Positions 1-8,932 of a stretch of DNA of 11,950 bases are shown in pieces. Position 1 is the first letter of the stretch. Each line of letters begins with the position of its first letter. Below the pieces are notes generated by a model, which was given only the letters and a program-made list of their open reading frames with translations, was not told the origin of the DNA and ran no database searches. This DNA comes from Chromera velia (Eukaryota; Sar; Chromeraceae). Location: positions 37,463-49,412 of the forward strand of contig JAHBMJ010000391.1 of NCBI GenBank assembly GCA_018398765.1, read 5' to 3'. The translations under genes were made by a program, and so were the position numbers.

Positions 1-3000
1 CACATAATTTCCAGAGGCTGCAAATTTGCCACCAGCGATTTTTTTTCAGTTGTGTAGCACTACTTCCCCGCACGGGGGGGGGCAGGGTGGAGGGAAGAGT
101 AAGCGGGCGTGAATTAACTTTGTTTTGGGTGTCGACGGGAAGGTTATTCTGTCAACTGTTCTGCAGCCCAACCCCACTATTCCGCTTAGGGACTCACATC
201 GAATCCCAAGTGGTTCCAAAGAGTCTTCAGACGCTCGGATCTCTTCTTTGCCAGCATGTTCGTCTGCAGAGAGAGGAGGCAGGACAGAAATTCGAGTTCA
301 AAGAACAGACGGGGAGGCCGGCGACGGAAGCCACACCTGCATGAGTGGTGTCGCCGGCCTCCATCTGCCCTCAGGTGTCTGTGGGAGCCTTTTAAGGCAA
401 CCACAGTTTTGGAAAAAAAAAAAACAGACAAATGCCAGACAGACAACAGACCGGAGAAGAAACCAGAGGGCCCAGACGGAGGTATGCACGAAGATGAAGG
501 AGCAGATAGAGGAAGGCAGAGAGAGCCAGGAAGGCAAAAAAAAAGACTCACTACATCAGAAGCCTCGTCGAGTTTCATCGTGGGCAGGAGGACACGCAGA
601 CGAAGGTATCTGCACGTTCACAAATGCGTGGACGACTCTCTACACAGACTCCACCCAAACCCCTTCGCCCACACCCACACACACATACATGCCGCACAAT
701 CACGTGAGCGAAAAGAGAAAGGATGGAGAGACGCCTACTGATTCCAGAGCGGGATTGGCATATCGAGAGAGGGGAAGGGGTCATGAAGGCAGGCCCTCTT
801 TTGTTCCTTTGTTGAATGGAAGTTTCGACCTCTCTTCCAATCGGTATGTGCCGTGCTTTTCAGACTTTGAATATCTTTCCTTTGCGACATTACTTCCAGG
901 CAGCAGCCATGAAGTTCATCTGATTGCCTCTGATGAAACGTCTTTCTGCACGGCGAATGCGGTCAAGCTGTCAATAAGGCTTTCTGACCGAGCTAGGGAT
1001 CGACTAACTTGATGAAGGGCTGCACCAGAGAGACGGTGTCAGCATCGATCATGTCCTGCTCTTTGTCCGTCGAGGGCTTGCCTTTCTTGCCTGCATGCAG
1101 ACAACAAGACACACACACACGCAGAGATGAAAGGGGCGTTTGGGGGCCGTAGCACCAACAACTCATGCCCATCCCCATCTAGCTCTGATTTGAAGCTCTC
1201 TGAGGGCTGGAATGTCCGGTCTTCTCTCAGGTTGGTTGCGTGATTTGCCTTTTACCTCTCTCCTCTCTCTCTTCGTCTTTACCTTTCTTTGTTCGTTTTA
1301 CCAGATAGCCCTCCTAGTTGGTAGCTACTTTCTTTCTTTCTTTACCGACTGGCAGACTGACTTTTCTTCCTCTTCTCCTCTTGTTCCCTCTTGAAGTCCT
1401 CCAGCCACTCGTGTGCCGGTTCCCCTCTCTGGAGGGTGGAGTCAATCAGGGCCTTCACCTGAGTCGATTTGCATGGAGGGGGGGAGTGAGTGAGAAGAGA
1501 GTAATAAACAGGATACAACACGAATCAAACTAGTTTTTATTATTTGTTCTTCCACGCTGTCTATGTTGATTTCCATTTCTGTATCAGACGGTTCACGCAC
1601 ATTAAACATGTCACAATTATGGGGGATCCTTGGAAAGAGACCAGTCTGTTCTCCTGTCGAGACCGTCTGGGTCCAATTCCACATGGATTGCTCTAACTGG
1701 TCGACTGGCTGACCTCTCCCCTGAGGGCGTCTCCCTCGGGTCCCGTCGCCTTGTCGTCCTGCTTCAGTTGCTCTGCCCTGTCATCCAGTTCCCCCATTGC
1801 CTTCAGGAACTTCCTGTAAGCCTCGCGCTTCTGCCGTTTGTTCACCTCGTCCACCATGTAGCTGCCCTGAGACTTCCACCAGTCGAGGAACGAACTGCAT
1901 GCATGCACAAAAGCGAAGGGAGGGTGTTGAGAGAAAAGGGAAAGTGCATAGAGGAGAGGGTCCATACCTAGGAGCTTGAGTATCAAGAGCCGCCACATGA
2001 ATGAATAAATGAATGAATAAATGAATGAATGACATGACATGACATGGGATAAGTAGATGTGTTGAAGGACAGTTGAAGAGTCGGGTGGCAATCAAGCACC
2101 AAAGCATCAATAAGCACTGCGAATGCAAATCAGGACGCCTGGCGGATGCAAAGGCCGACAGATTGGAAAGTCAGAGACAGACAGAGGCAGAAGACACCAA
2201 TTGCAAGACAGAGGAACAGGCAGCTAGGGAGCCAACGTGTTTTTTATTGTAAAAACACATGTATGCACCGATCGACTCACTCGACAGATGCGAGTTGCTT
2301 CTCCTCCTTCGAGAGGGCGCTGTAGTCCTTTGCTGTCTGTTCGATCAGATCGATGGCAGGCTTCACCTCCTTGTAGTAAGCCTGTGAGAGGAAAATGAAA
2401 AAAGAAAGAAAGATGTAGTGTGAAAAGATGTGAAAAGAAGTCGAATTGAATTCAAGGAATCAGACCGGCAAGAACGAGGGCGAGTGATGCAAAATACGCC
2501 AACTAACTTCCTTCTTTGAGGCATCCGTCCTCCTCATGTCAATGCAGGACACGGTCTCAACACATCGGAAGACAGTCTGATTAGTTCATTGACTGACCGC
2601 CGATACTCCGACTGTCTCACTGATTTTCTGACCTGGTGAGTTTGTCCGTCACCGACTCTGCCACTCAATTTTCTCATTGGCGTTCCCTCCCTTTTCATTC
2701 CCACCGTTCTCAAAGCCTTGCGCGGCAATCTCCCAAACACCCCGCCAACTTTCAAACAATCTGGCGGATTGAGTGAGTGACTGACTCACTGCCTAACTGC
2801 CGGCTTGCCTGTCTGGCTGACTGACTGACAGGTTTTCTGAGAACGAGATCGAGGAAGGCGTCCCTGAGGGGCATGTAGTCCTGGTTCGTGGGTTGGAGTC
2901 CCACCCGGTCGAATGAGTTGGCCTCCAGCTGCAGGCAGAGCTCGATCGATCATGCACCCGATGGAGGGGAGGTTGTGTGCTGGCAGGTAGGTTTCTCTCC

Positions 3001-3931
3001 TTCTCCTTTGGGAGAGTAAAACGAGAAGCTTCTTTGGGAGAGTAATTCGAGAAGACAAAACAAGAGGACAAGAAAGTCTTGAAGAAAATGTAACGACCTA
3101 GTTTACGCTTCAAAAAGGCGCACTCATACCTGAGAGAGGGGCGTTTAGACACTGGTAGAATCAGTGTGCGGGTAGAACAATGAGGGAACATGTATGCGAA
3201 AATCGGAGTCCTTCGAGGAGATGCTTATGCGCACTCCTGTGCTCAGGTAAAGACAGAAGGCCATGCAAGCAAGATCAACGCACCTCCGTCTGCCAGTTCA
3301 CTCGTGCAGCCTCTCTGATCACGTCCTCCGTGTCTGCCTTGATGAACAAGAAGATGTACCTGCACTCCGAGGCAAACACACACACACACACACGCACATA
3401 GACAGAAAAAAGTTCCTTCATTCTGCTCATTGGTGTCTGTTTTCTTTCAGCCCTGACTCATTAACTGACTCATCAAGAGGCAGCTCCCTGTCATGATTAC
3501 TTTCTTTCTGTCTCTGTGAGTACTCTTTCCTCGCCCGATCTCTGTCTGTACGACAGTCTAAGTGGCTGACGTGGTCCCTCATTCACTCGCTGACTCGCTA
3601 AGTCACTCCTCCAATCACTGACTAATTCACTGGCTCGCGAACTCTCTAGCTGACTCACTCGCCGTCATCCGATGGGATTGCGGTGACGTCCAGCTGGCAG
3701 TGGAACATGAGCTTGGTCATGATCACTCTGAGCATCAGCTCGTTGAAATTTCTGTTCGCATTCGGGTTGTTCTTCATCTCTGCAGTCATCTGGTTGTCGT
3801 AAGGGAATCCTGCAGACAGACAGAAACGAAAGGGAAGAGTCCCCAATCTCTTTCCTGTTGGGCTTTCTTGCTTCCCTGTTTGTCCACTTTTCTTGATGTC
3901 AGAACAATAGATGGACACACAAACACACACA

Positions 3932-3989
<58 letters not shown>

Positions 3990-5862
3990 GAGAGAATCCA
4001 CTGTCCCACACAGATCAAGTCGAACCCTCCAACCCTACCTGAAAGGAGTTTCGGCTTCGTGTCGCTGCCTGGAGGCAAGACGAGGTCCAGAGCTTCAGAG
4101 ATGCAGTCCTTCTTCATATCCCGGGGGGTGCGTGGGGTGACAGGGCGAGAGGGGGGTTTGCTCTCGTCCTGCACTGTCAGGCCTTGACCTGCAGGGGGGG
4201 ACTGCACGACTGCCGCCTCTGTGACCACTCTCTGTGCCGTCTCCATGACCTCATCTTCGTTTCCGTTTGGTTGGAACTCTTCGTCCCCCATGAGGCTCTC
4301 TGCCACTTTGAGGACGGCAGCTCTACTTGAGGGAGAGGGAGAGGGGGAGGCTGCCTGCTTGTCTTTTGTGGCATCATCTGCACAGAGAGGGTTGTACATT
4401 TTTGGAAAGTGTGAGGAGTCGAACAGACAGAATGTATGAGAAAGTGAGTGGGAATAGAAAAAAAAAAAAAAAAGAGCGGGAGTAGGGAAGAGAGGAACAG
4501 GGCGACACACTGAATGGAGGGGGTCAGCGAAAGCAACGCGAAGAATAATCAGTCAAGCGACCGGATCAACTGACTACTGCAGACAGCAAGAGACAACGCT
4601 ATTCATCAGAAGGGAAAGATCCTGTTTTAGAATCATAAATTCAGCAACGCGAGGGAAACTCAACCGTAAAAAAGTCCATTCCCCCAGCCATGTGGATATG
4701 GTGGAACCTCCCCTTCCACTACCTGACCATCAGGTTTGGGTGCAGCGTGTGCCCCGACAGGCTGAGCCAGCTGGGGTGGTTGTGCTTTCTCGACTGTGTC
4801 CTTTCCCACAGAGGGACTGGTGACCTTGGCCACAGACGCTCCTCTGGCCTCACTCTTCTTGTAGGCAGAAGGGAGGGCCTTGAAGGCTTGGAGGAACGTT
4901 TCGAGTTCGAGGGTTGCCCTCTCCTCCTGTTTGGAGAGTCCCTTCTCAACCACCTCCTCTCCCTGTGCATGTACACGCAGAATGCATGTCAACAAAAAGT
5001 CATAGACAGAGGAAAATCATGTATTTTGCGTCTAATGAGACCCCTCCAAAAGCCGTCCTCTCTGGTAAATACAGAAGATGCTTCTTTCATCCCACTTCTT
5101 ACATCTTTTATTCAGCCCTTTTTTGTTTCTACCTCTCGAATCCACCCAACCCGAAACAAACCGATGCACAAGCACAGAAACGCGCGCAAGTGTGCAAATC
5201 CCCTCTTTTTGCTCTCAAGATACGTACTTCTCATCGATAAGTAGAACTGACTCTGAAGCTCTCCTCAAAGATGGCCCTCGCCTTCGCCAGGGTGATCTGC
5301 GGCTGCTTCTCAACCGGCTGCACAGAACGGAGGGGGGGGCGGAGAGAGAAAAAACGTGGAACTGGGGCTGAGGGAGAGCAGTCACGAGGCATGTGCAGCA
5401 TCTGAAGGTCTTGTAGCCTGCGAAGCGTGTGAAGGCAAGAGAAAAGTGGAAGTGCCGAGTGTGCTCGGTTTTGTGCATGAATCTGAATAATTTTTGACTG
5501 ACCTTCCCATCCTCTGGAATGCTGTTGGAAAGCACCATCACATACTGCCAGTCGTAAGTCTTCGGCTTGGACTCTTCCTCCTTTGCCTTCTCTTCCGGAG
5601 TCTTCCCTCCGTCCATTTCCTGCAAAAGCGAAAGGATAAACGTCATAGAAGGCGTCTCGTTCGGTACTGCAACAATGGGCGCTGGTTTTGACTGACCTAC
5701 CTGTTGCACTGCATGGGCATCAAAAACTCCTTTGAAGCACTGCAGCAGATGATACTTGTCAAGAGCGGGTTTGACGTCTGGTTCCACTGGTTCCTCTTCG
5801 GAGGAATGGGGGAGAAGTTTTTGTGTGGGAGGAGCCTCGGGCTCCTTCTCTGGAGTCAACAT
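1..5862 (-). CDS. Multi-exon gene of unassigned family, 3' end beyond left edge (15 exons plus a fragment)
   Basis: Exons in coding order: 5862-5701, 5619-5503, 5317-5252, 4962-4728, 4377-4039, 3809-3659, 3359-3284, 2928-2830, 2381-2281, 1894-1714, 1458-1362, 1090-1009, 609-552, 378-337, 263-198, and perhaps 17-1. All acceptors end CAG; donors are mostly GTNAGT or GTAGG. Phases agree at every junction, giving 624 open codons. ATG 5862 follows an acceptor-like TTTCTCACAG (AG at 5875-5874), so a leader exon may exist upstream. Residues 1-35 are Glu/Pro-rich. About 170-300 is a low-complexity Ser/Pro/Glu linker with a TPRTPRD motif. About 307-415 looks folded (EYIFLFIKADTEDVIREAAR near 357-376). 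About 449-545 is highly charged, probably helical. No membrane segment is visible. I do not recognise the family. The 307-400 pattern, plus a Lys/Arg/Trp helix at 603-624, loosely recalls the cytosolic part preceding TM1 of protist anoctamins; this is speculative. Exon 16 and the exact exon 8 start (2940 or 2928) are uncertain. Confidence 0.75.
1109..1121. repeat. Short (AC)n run in intron 11
   Basis: A 13-base AC run in intron 11, near the exon 12 acceptor. Pyrimidine-rich runs (CT and CTTT units) follow at about 1257-1345 in the same intron. Confidence 0.8.
1997..2046. repeat. (GAAT/AAAT)n followed by (GACAT)n microsatellite in intron 9
   Basis: Eight or so tetranucleotide units alternate GAAT and AAAT, then run into about three GACAT pentamers, a one-base change in unit length. 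The tract lies in intron 9 of the minus gene. Confidence 0.9.
2767..2829 (-). repeat. Reiterated GTCAG/GTGAG tetranucleotide-like array at intron 8 donor
   Basis: On the minus strand the donor after exon 8 (GT at 2829-2828) opens a run of GTCAGTCAGTCAG followed by degenerate CAGNCAG and GTGAGTCAGTCACTCACTC units. The array supplies several overlapping donor-like sequences immediately downstream of the exon. Only the first gives the phase that matches the next exon (2381). Confidence 0.5.
3375..3393. repeat. (CA)n microsatellite
   Basis: A short CA run in intron 6, just upstream (minus sense) of the exon 7 acceptor at 3361-3360. On the transcript it reads (GT)n. Confidence 0.9.
3536..3658 (-). 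repeat. Degenerate GACT/CACT-type array in intron 6, donor-proximal
   Basis: The first ~120 bases of intron 6 on the minus strand are a decayed repeat of GTGAGTCA-, GTCAGTGA- and AGTGAATGA-like units. It resembles the array at 2767-2829 and lies in the same position relative to the donor. Confidence 0.45.
3914..3995. repeat. Compound (CA)n-(GA)n microsatellite in intron 5
   Basis: An almost pure CA run is followed directly by a GA run with AAAG interruptions. It lies between exon 6 (starts 3809) and exon 5 (ends 4039). In the sense of the host gene it reads (CT)n then (GT)n. Confidence 0.95.
4458..4473. repeat. Poly-A run in intron 4 (poly-T in the gene sense)
   Basis: Sixteen A in a row on the plus strand, read as a poly-T tract by the host minus gene. 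It lies about 80 bases upstream of the exon 5 acceptor (AG 4379-4378), too far to be its main pyrimidine tract. Confidence 0.85.
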
Positions 5863-6097
5863 GTTTTCTCTTCCTGTGAGAAAGCAGATTCCTCGTTTTG
5901 CAGGTAACGGACAGAAGAACTTCAGGTATCCACTTCGCACGATTTGGACAAACAGGTTACTGCTCGCTTTGATGTTTATGTACCTGTGTGCACACGCGTA
6001 ACTTTCTTCGTACTTCAAGTACTAAGGCAGGAAAGTTGAAGAAACAACCGGGTTGGAACAGAGGTCTTTCGATAAGGTTCTGGGCAACACCACAGTG

Positions 6098-6105
6098 TGC
6101 ATGCA
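6098..6105. promoter_or_regulatory. TGCATGCA octamer in divergent promoter
   Basis: An exact TGCATGCA. In apicomplexans TGCATGCA-type sequences are bound by ApiAP2 proteins; applying that here depends on the organism being an alveolate, which is inferred. Other exact copies lie at 1092, 1896, 1900 (overlapping the last), 8207 and 10428. Confidence 0.35.
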
Positions 6106-6113
6106 TGTTCAGT

Positions 6114-6127
6114 TGCAACATGTTGCA
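6114..6127. promoter_or_regulatory. Perfect 14-bp palindrome
   Basis: TGCAACATGTTGCA reads identically on both strands. It sits nine bases after the TGCATGCA octamer at 6098-6105, within the divergent promoter region. This is the form expected of a dimeric transcription-factor site. No factor can be named from the sequence. Confidence 0.4.
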
Positions 6128-6316
6128 GCAGTCACTCTCACACACGTACGCGCGCCCGTGACACACCGGATTTTTGGTGAGTGCCTTATTTGGCTCTTTT
6201 ATACCTCTACACGTCAGCACGCGCGGCCGGGCCCACACGCGCAAGTTTCGTTATGCGATTTTTCGCAAGAAATGCATGGGGCCCACGTCACTGCATGGAT
6301 TGCCCTCTGCGAGCGC

Positions 6317-6324
6317 ATATATAT
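6317..6324. promoter_or_regulatory. TATA-like ATATATAT box
   Basis: An isolated ATATATAT lies within CpG-containing sequence, 308 bases upstream of the ATG at 6632. It reads the same on both strands. It could position a plus-strand start with a long 5' leader, but the distance is large, and TATA use in this organism is unknown. Confidence 0.25.
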
Positions 6325-6631
6325 CAGACCGAACGAAAAACGCCTGACCTGCATGATAGAAAGCTTTCATGATGATCGATGCATGCGGTCAACCGTCAAC
6401 GTTTGGGAAACGCCACTGAGATTGAAATCCAGCAAGATAGCACATTGGCAACTGTCATGAACTTGGTGGGATGCATACACACTGATCAAGACCTGTCGCG
6501 CACCTAGTCTTGACTTTGTTTTCGTGCACGAGCAGTTCGACTTCCTCGACTTCTGATTCAAGTTCCGAAGAATACCCAAACTGAGTCCCTTTGACATTTC
6601 ATTTCCTGTTGGAATTCACGGGCATAAAAAA

Positions 6632-8197
6632 ATGTGGGCCGCCATTTCAAGGTGCATGCTTCTGATGGCTGCCTTTTGTTTTCTCACTCAGCATTCAGAT
6701 GGGCGACGCGCAACTGCAGAAACCGACTGTGACGAAATTTCATCGTCTTCTGTCGATAATCCTTCCGCCCTCCCCCTCCTCCCTCTCTCCCTCGTGTCCG
6801 CTCCCCTCGAAACAAAGGCCCCGAAAGCATTCCTCGGAGGTGTGTGCTGCAAACACTCCAACGAGGCCACTCTGGTCAAGGACGGCCTCTTTGGTCCGCC
6901 CTCTGTGCCCATTAGTGCCGTGAGATTCCCAAAGACTCTCCACCATGAGTTCGACGTCAACGCCTGGTGCTATTTCGGTCAGCTGAAGGGCCAGAAGGGG
7001 ATCTACTCGCTCGTCTGGATTATCCAAAAGTCAGATCCGACCGCTTGGGTGTTCAATACCTTCCAGGTCGGGGGAGGGGTGGGATTTCGAGAGGCTGACG
7101 GTTCGGCCACTTTCGATCTCCACGGCTGTCTTGATATCGGCCTCGGTGTTTCGACAACAGAGGGCCCGTGGGCAGTCAAAGGTAAGTGCCTTGACGGCTC
7201 TGTCCTCTCCGCTCAGCTGACAGGGGGGGAGTACGGCCTCCCAGGGTCAAACTACACGATCGGACTGAGCACGACAAAGAACAAGATCGACCTGCAAATA
7301 GAAGTCACGGATGTGAGTGGAATGGTCTCACAGGGAAACGGTCCCAATTCCTTCCTACTCAACTGGGTCACTGCAGACCAACGCAAAGCCATCGAAACAG
7401 AATACGAAGGATCCGCCGAAGACTACCAAAAGAACAGCGGGGACGCAATGGAGTGCCAAGGCTCTTATTATTTTTCGAAGCCCAACTTGAAGGTCAACCG
7501 CTTCACCCTCAAAAAGAATGGAAACATCGTTGACCAATCAGAGCCAACGGAAGGGACTAGGGCTGGAGGAGAGAGTCAGCCACAGAGGGACAACCGTTAC
7601 GGTGTCTTGTGGTTCGACTATGTTGCACAGACGTACAACAAGAACGGAAGAGAACTTCTGAAGAAGGTGGGATGGCAGTTTTTTGCCTTGTCCTTCCCTC
7701 AACTCGACAGTGCCATCTTTGTGACGACTGTTGAGACTGAGCTTGGTCCGATGCCGAGTGCCAATTTGTTTTCGGGTCCCAAGAAGCTGTTTACCTGGGC
7801 CCTTGACCGTGTGTTGATTCAGCCTGTGAGGGAATCTCTGTGGACGAGTCCCAAGTCAGGAAAGCAGTACTTCCTCAAGTACGAGATTCATCTGAAGAAT
7901 CCCGATCTGAAGATTCAGATAGAGACGCTGTGGAAGGACCAGGAGATAGGACCGATTTTTGAACAGTGGAAGTACGAGGGATTGGGGAAGTCAGTGGTGT
8001 CTGGAGGGAAGGAAACGAATCCGTTCGACTCAGAGGGGGTTGAGTGGGAGATTCGAGAGGGCGACGTTTTTTTGGAACTGCAAGCAGAGGGGGCGGTGAA
8101 GAGCTCAGAAGCAGAAAATGCAGTATTCAATGTACGAGAGGCTAGACGAGAGGTCCAAAAAGATGTGTCGCCTAATGAAAAAGTGTTTGTGCAATAA
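6632..8197 (+). CDS. Secreted or organelle-targeted AttH/CrtC-like (lipocalin-like) protein
   Basis: An uninterrupted 521-residue frame. ATG 6632 is the first Met after an in-frame stop at 6554-6556, in an A-rich AAAAAAATG context. Residues 1-24 form a signal peptide (Arg7, hydrophobic core 9-19). A Ser-rich stretch to about 60 could be a transit peptide if the host has a complex plastid, or simply a linker. The body fits the AttH / CrtC (carotenoid 1,2-hydratase-related) two-barrel layout. The N-terminal motif HHEFDVNAWCYFGQLKG lies at 104-120. The mid motif YGVLWFDY (323-330) is followed by GWQFFALSF (347-355). The C-terminal block has WTSPKSGKQYFLKYEI (404-419), DQE (436-438) and a W-x-YEG motif (446-450). 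Family members are lipocalin-like enzymes or binding proteins acting on lipids or terpenoids; the substrate here is unknown. N207-Y-T is a potential glycosylation site. It has no introns, unlike its neighbour. Family call fairly confident, function not. Confidence 0.75.
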   Translation: MWAAISRCMLLMAAFCFLTQHSDGRRATAETDCDEISSSSVDNPSALPLLPLSLVSAPLETKAPKAFLGGVCCKHSNEATLVKDGLFGPPSVPISAVRFPKTLHHEFDVNAWCYFGQLKGQKGIYSLVWIIQKSDPTAWVFNTFQVGGGVGFREADGSATFDLHGCLDIGLGVSTTEGPWAVKGKCLDGSVLSAQLTGGEYGLPGSNYTIGLSTTKNKIDLQIEVTDVSGMVSQGNGPNSFLLNWVTADQRKAIETEYEGSAEDYQKNSGDAMECQGSYYFSKPNLKVNRFTLKKNGNIVDQSEPTEGTRAGGESQPQRDNRYGVLWFDYVAQTYNKNGRELLKKVGWQFFALSFPQLDSAIFVTTVETELGPMPSANLFSGPKKLFTWALDRVLIQPVRESLWTSPKSGKQYFLKYEIHLKNPDLKIQIETLWKDQEIGPIFEQWKYEGLGKSVVSGGKETNPFDSEGVEWEIREGDVFLELQAEGAVKSSEAENAVFNVREARREVQKDVSPNEKVFVQ

Positions 8198-8880
8198 TTA
8201 ATTGATTGCATGCACCCTTGCTTTTGACCAGAAATTTTGCTTCGCAAACATTTCAAGTTATTCTTTCAGACTGTTTTCACTAAAGGAAAAACTTCAATAT
8301 TGATTCTATTATATTGAAGTTAATGTTGAAGGTTTGCAGGATACAAATGTGTTAGCATAAATGCTGATTTATGTTGATTACTTAGATATAACTAGAAGTT
8401 TTTTCAATTCACTATTTAATAATTTTAATACAAAATTTTTATAACATCCTCTTCAATTGGGATAGTATGTAATAGGTCACCCAGAGGCAATAAGTACTTT
8501 CCTATTTGAAAAAAATCTTTTAATTAACGAGAAGCATGCGGACAATGTTAATTATCATATTTTATATTTATCATAGAATCTGTTTGTCTAGCTCTTTGTA
8601 GTTGTGAGCTGAGTATAGCCAGATACTTAATTGACTCACGTATTGACATATAATGCCGAGATAGAAGTAGACAGAAACACACCAGGGCATACAAATTAAC
8701 ACAAATATACAAAAAAAATCTAAAAGGGCTAACTTTTACTTTAAACTCTTTTCACATGCTTTTGTCCTCTTTGGCTTTCTTTCTACTTCTTTCCCCTTAG
8801 TACTTCTTTCGTTCTTTATTTAGCTGTGTGCATTTTTCCCCACCGGCCCCTCAAAAACAAAAAAACAACTTGCTACATGC
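8198..8880. other. AT-rich intergenic region downstream of the AttH/CrtC-like gene
   Basis: No convincing coding frame or RNA gene. It holds the 11-bp inverted repeat, a TGCATGCA at 8207-8214, and A+T-rich single-copy-looking sequence ending in a pyrimidine-rich stretch (about 8750-8840). The 3' UTR and polyadenylation site of the gene at 6632-8197 should lie in its first few hundred bases. Confidence 0.5.
8290..8321. other. Perfect 11-bp inverted repeat in the 3' flank of the AttH/CrtC-like gene
   Basis: Arms AACTTCAATAT (8290-8300) and ATATTGAAGTT (8311-8321) are exact complements around a 10-base spacer, beginning about 90 bases after the stop. The transcript could form an A/U-rich hairpin in the 3' UTR. 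It might instead be a relic of a small mobile element; no target-site duplication was seen. Confidence 0.6.
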
Positions 8881-8885
8881 AGGTG

Positions 8886-8932
8886 CCGGCGGGCGCGGCA
8901 GCTCAAGTGTTTTGAGACGCCGCCGCCGTCGG
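8886..8932. other. GC-rich imperfect hairpin
   Basis: Two 21-base arms (8886-8906 and 8912-8932) pair at 16 positions around a 5-base loop. The five pairs next to the loop (CTCAA/TTGAG) are perfect. It is an abrupt G+C-rich island in AT-rich surroundings. A small structured RNA or a regulatory hairpin is possible; no known RNA family is recognised. Confidence 0.4.

Larger units (their letters stand above)
5863..6631. promoter_or_regulatory. Divergent intergenic region between the minus gene and the AttH/CrtC-like gene
   Basis: About 770 bases separate two start codons that point away from each other, so both promoters should lie here. Visible elements are a TGCATGCA octamer (6098-6105), a perfect 14-bp palindrome (6114-6127), a CpG-rich stretch (about 6136-6245), an ACGTCA-containing site near 6284, a symmetrical ATATATAT box (6317-6324), a GAAAGCTTTC palindrome near 6359, and TGCATGC again at 6380. 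A possible non-coding leader exon of the minus gene may end near 5988 at a CACACAG/GTACAT junction. No transcription start can be fixed from sequence alone. Confidence 0.55.

Noticed and set aside
993-995. TAG as the true stop of the minus gene
   Set aside because: It lies just past AA/GTTAGT. Skipping it joins three further exons (609-552, 378-337, 263-198) in phase, each with a CAG acceptor. Not fully excluded as an alternative transcript end.
125-1012. 295-codon plus-strand frame
   Set aside because: It is antisense to exons 12-15 of the minus gene and to their introns. Composition is erratic, with no domain-like segment; the minus exons join in phase with good splice sites.
2888-2905. 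GTGGG-TTGGAGT-CCCAC T-arm-like hairpin
   Set aside because: The loop lacks TTC, no other tRNA arms are present, and it lies within exon 8.
6053-6460. 135-codon plus-strand frame in the divergent region
   Set aside because: No recognisable domain. It is rich in His/Cys/Arg from CpG and TGCATGC sequence, and overlaps the expected promoter region.
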